NCBI GenBank assembly: GCA_900556365.1
Contig: USOG01000003.1
Location: forward strand, 1 to 31,813
Direction of reading: 5' to 3'
DNA from: an uncultured Collinsella sp.
Lineage (GTDB): Bacteria > Actinomycetota > Coriobacteriia > Coriobacteriales > Coriobacteriaceae
Length of the DNA stretch: 31,813 bases
Positions 30,929 to 31,813 of this stretch are shown piece by piece. How positions within the stretch are numbered: the stretch's first letter is position 1; every line of letters starts with the position of its first letter. Position numbers and translations under genes: made by a program. Below the pieces are notes generated by a model. It worked only from the letters and a program-made list of their open reading frames with translations, made no database searches and had not been told where the DNA came from.

Positions 30929-31813
30929 CTAGAGGAACATCATGAACAGCTTGGCCATGACAAAGCTGATGAGTCCGCAGGCGGGGAAGGTGAAGAACCA
31001 GGTGAACATCATGTCCTTGACGACGCCGAAGTTAATGGCCGAAAGGCGCTTGACGGCACCGACGCCCATGATGGCGCAGGTCTTGATGTGGGTGGAGGAC
31101 ACGGGGATGCCGGTAAGGGTGGCAAGCAGCAGGTTTGCGGCGCCCGCCAGGTCGGCGGAGAAGCCCTGGTACTTTTCGAGCTTGACCATGCTCTGGCCGA
31201 CGGACTTGATGATGCGCTCGCCGCCCACGCTGGTGCCGATGCCCATGGTTGCCGAGCACAGCAGCATAATCCAGATGGGGATGCCGGCATCGCCGACGCT
31301 CGTCTGGCCGCTGGCGAAGGCCACGCCTAAAAAGAGCACGCCGATGAACTTCTGTCCATCCTGCGCGCCGTGCATAAAGCTCATGGCCGCGGCACTCGCG
31401 ATCTGAGCGTATTTAAAGAAGACGTTGGCACGTCGCCTGTTGGCGGCGGCAAACAGAATCGAGACGAGTTTGCACAGGATCCAGCCCATGACAAAGCCCA
31501 GACCGATGGAGAGCGCCAGGCCGTAGATGACCTTCATCCATTCGTGGACGTTGACGCTGCTCGCGCCGCCGAGGGCGATAGCGGCACCGGTCAGGCCGGC
31601 GATAAGGCTGTGGCTTTGCGAGGTGGGGATACCAAAACGCGACGCTGTGGCGCCGTAGACGACGATGGAGAACAGCGCCGCGCAGAGGCACGCGAGCGCC
31701 ATGGTGCTGTTTCCGCCAAAGTCGACGATATGTGAGATGGTGTTGGCGACGCTCGCGTTAAAGTGCGTCATGATGAGCACGCCGAGGAAGTTGAATGCGG
31801 CGCTCATGAGAAT
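30929..31813 (-). CDS. pit: PiT family inorganic phosphate permease (5' end cut by the window)
   Basis: Low-affinity, cation-coupled phosphate transporter in the cytoplasmic membrane. At least 294 codons are present and the frame runs out of the window, so the N-terminal part (including the first NDxANA-type motif) is missing. The methionine at 31807 is probably internal, since MSAAFNFLGVLI matches the second helix of the family. Conserved elements are GIPTSQSHSLIAGLTGAAIA, SFMHGAQDGQKFIGVLFL, GTSVGGERIIKSVG and TGIPVSSTHIKTCAIMGVG, the two inverted PiT repeats. It ends in a hydrophobic helix (FVMAKLFMMFL). DUF47 follows. Confidence 0.93.
   Translation of the reverse strand: MLMSAAFNFLGVLIMTHFNASVANTISHIVDFGGNSTMALACLCAALFSIVVYGATASRFGIPTSQSHSLIAGLTGAAIALGGASSVNVHEWMKVIYGLALSIGLGFVMGWILCKLVSILFAAANRRRANVFFKYAQIASAAAMSFMHGAQDGQKFIGVLFLGVAFASGQTSVGDAGIPIWIMLLCSATMGIGTSVGGERIIKSVGQSMVKLEKYQGFSADLAGAANLLLATLTGIPVSSTHIKTCAIMGVGAVKRLSAINFGVVKDMMFTWFFTFPACGLISFVMAKLFMMFL

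Overview
The window is a chromosomal segment of about 60% G+C that reads like a member of the Coriobacteriia (Actinomycetota), most likely Collinsella or a close relative. This is inferred from remembered protein similarity, the gene order, the lack of ftsA beside ftsZ, and the presence of SepF and DivIVA; no database search was possible. I see no rRNA, tRNA, CRISPR array, insertion sequence or prophage.

Layout on the + strand. At 1-297 lies an intergenic stretch with a near-perfect 26-bp hairpin. It is followed by a DUF1846 protein gene, a small winged-helix regulator gene, pyrG (CTP synthase) and a xerD-type recombinase gene. A 462-base spacer (5182-5643) then carries a large hairpin terminator and a well-formed control region: TGGGG repeats typical of MraZ operators, a TTGAAA-17-TATTAT promoter and two matching palindromes. 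It drives a division and cell wall (dcw) cluster: mraZ, rsmH, ftsL-like, ftsI, murF, mraY, murD, ftsW, murG, murC, murB, ftsQ, ftsZ. murE and ftsA are not in it. These genes make lipid II (MurF, MurD, MurC, MurB, MraY, MurG), polymerise and cross-link it at the septum (FtsW, FtsI), and build the divisome (FtsL, FtsQ, FtsZ).

After a strong terminator behind ftsZ comes pgeF (yfiH), which normally leads into ylmE-sepF-ylmG-divIVA. Here a complete phosphate uptake operon, pstS-pstC-pstA-pstB-phoU, sits in between, and pstS overlaps pgeF by 4 bases. A direct repeat with an 11-base period, resembling a PHO box, lies upstream of pgeF. The cluster then resumes with ylmE, sepF, ylmG and divIVA. ylmG has no canonical start codon. 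It lies in the same frame as sepF, behind a single TAA, and its best initiation site is an ATC six bases after a Shine-Dalgarno sequence.

The right end is on the - strand: a nitroreductase-family gene with mosaic codon use, a spacer with a perfect 26-bp hairpin, a DUF47 (PhoU-like) gene and a PiT-family phosphate permease cut by the window edge. The window therefore holds two phosphate import systems, each with a PhoU-type partner, around the division genes.

The observations most worth following up are the sepF/ylmG junction, the twin palindromes in the mraZ promoter, the pst operon joined to pgeF behind a PHO-like repeat, and three unusually long intergenic hairpins.
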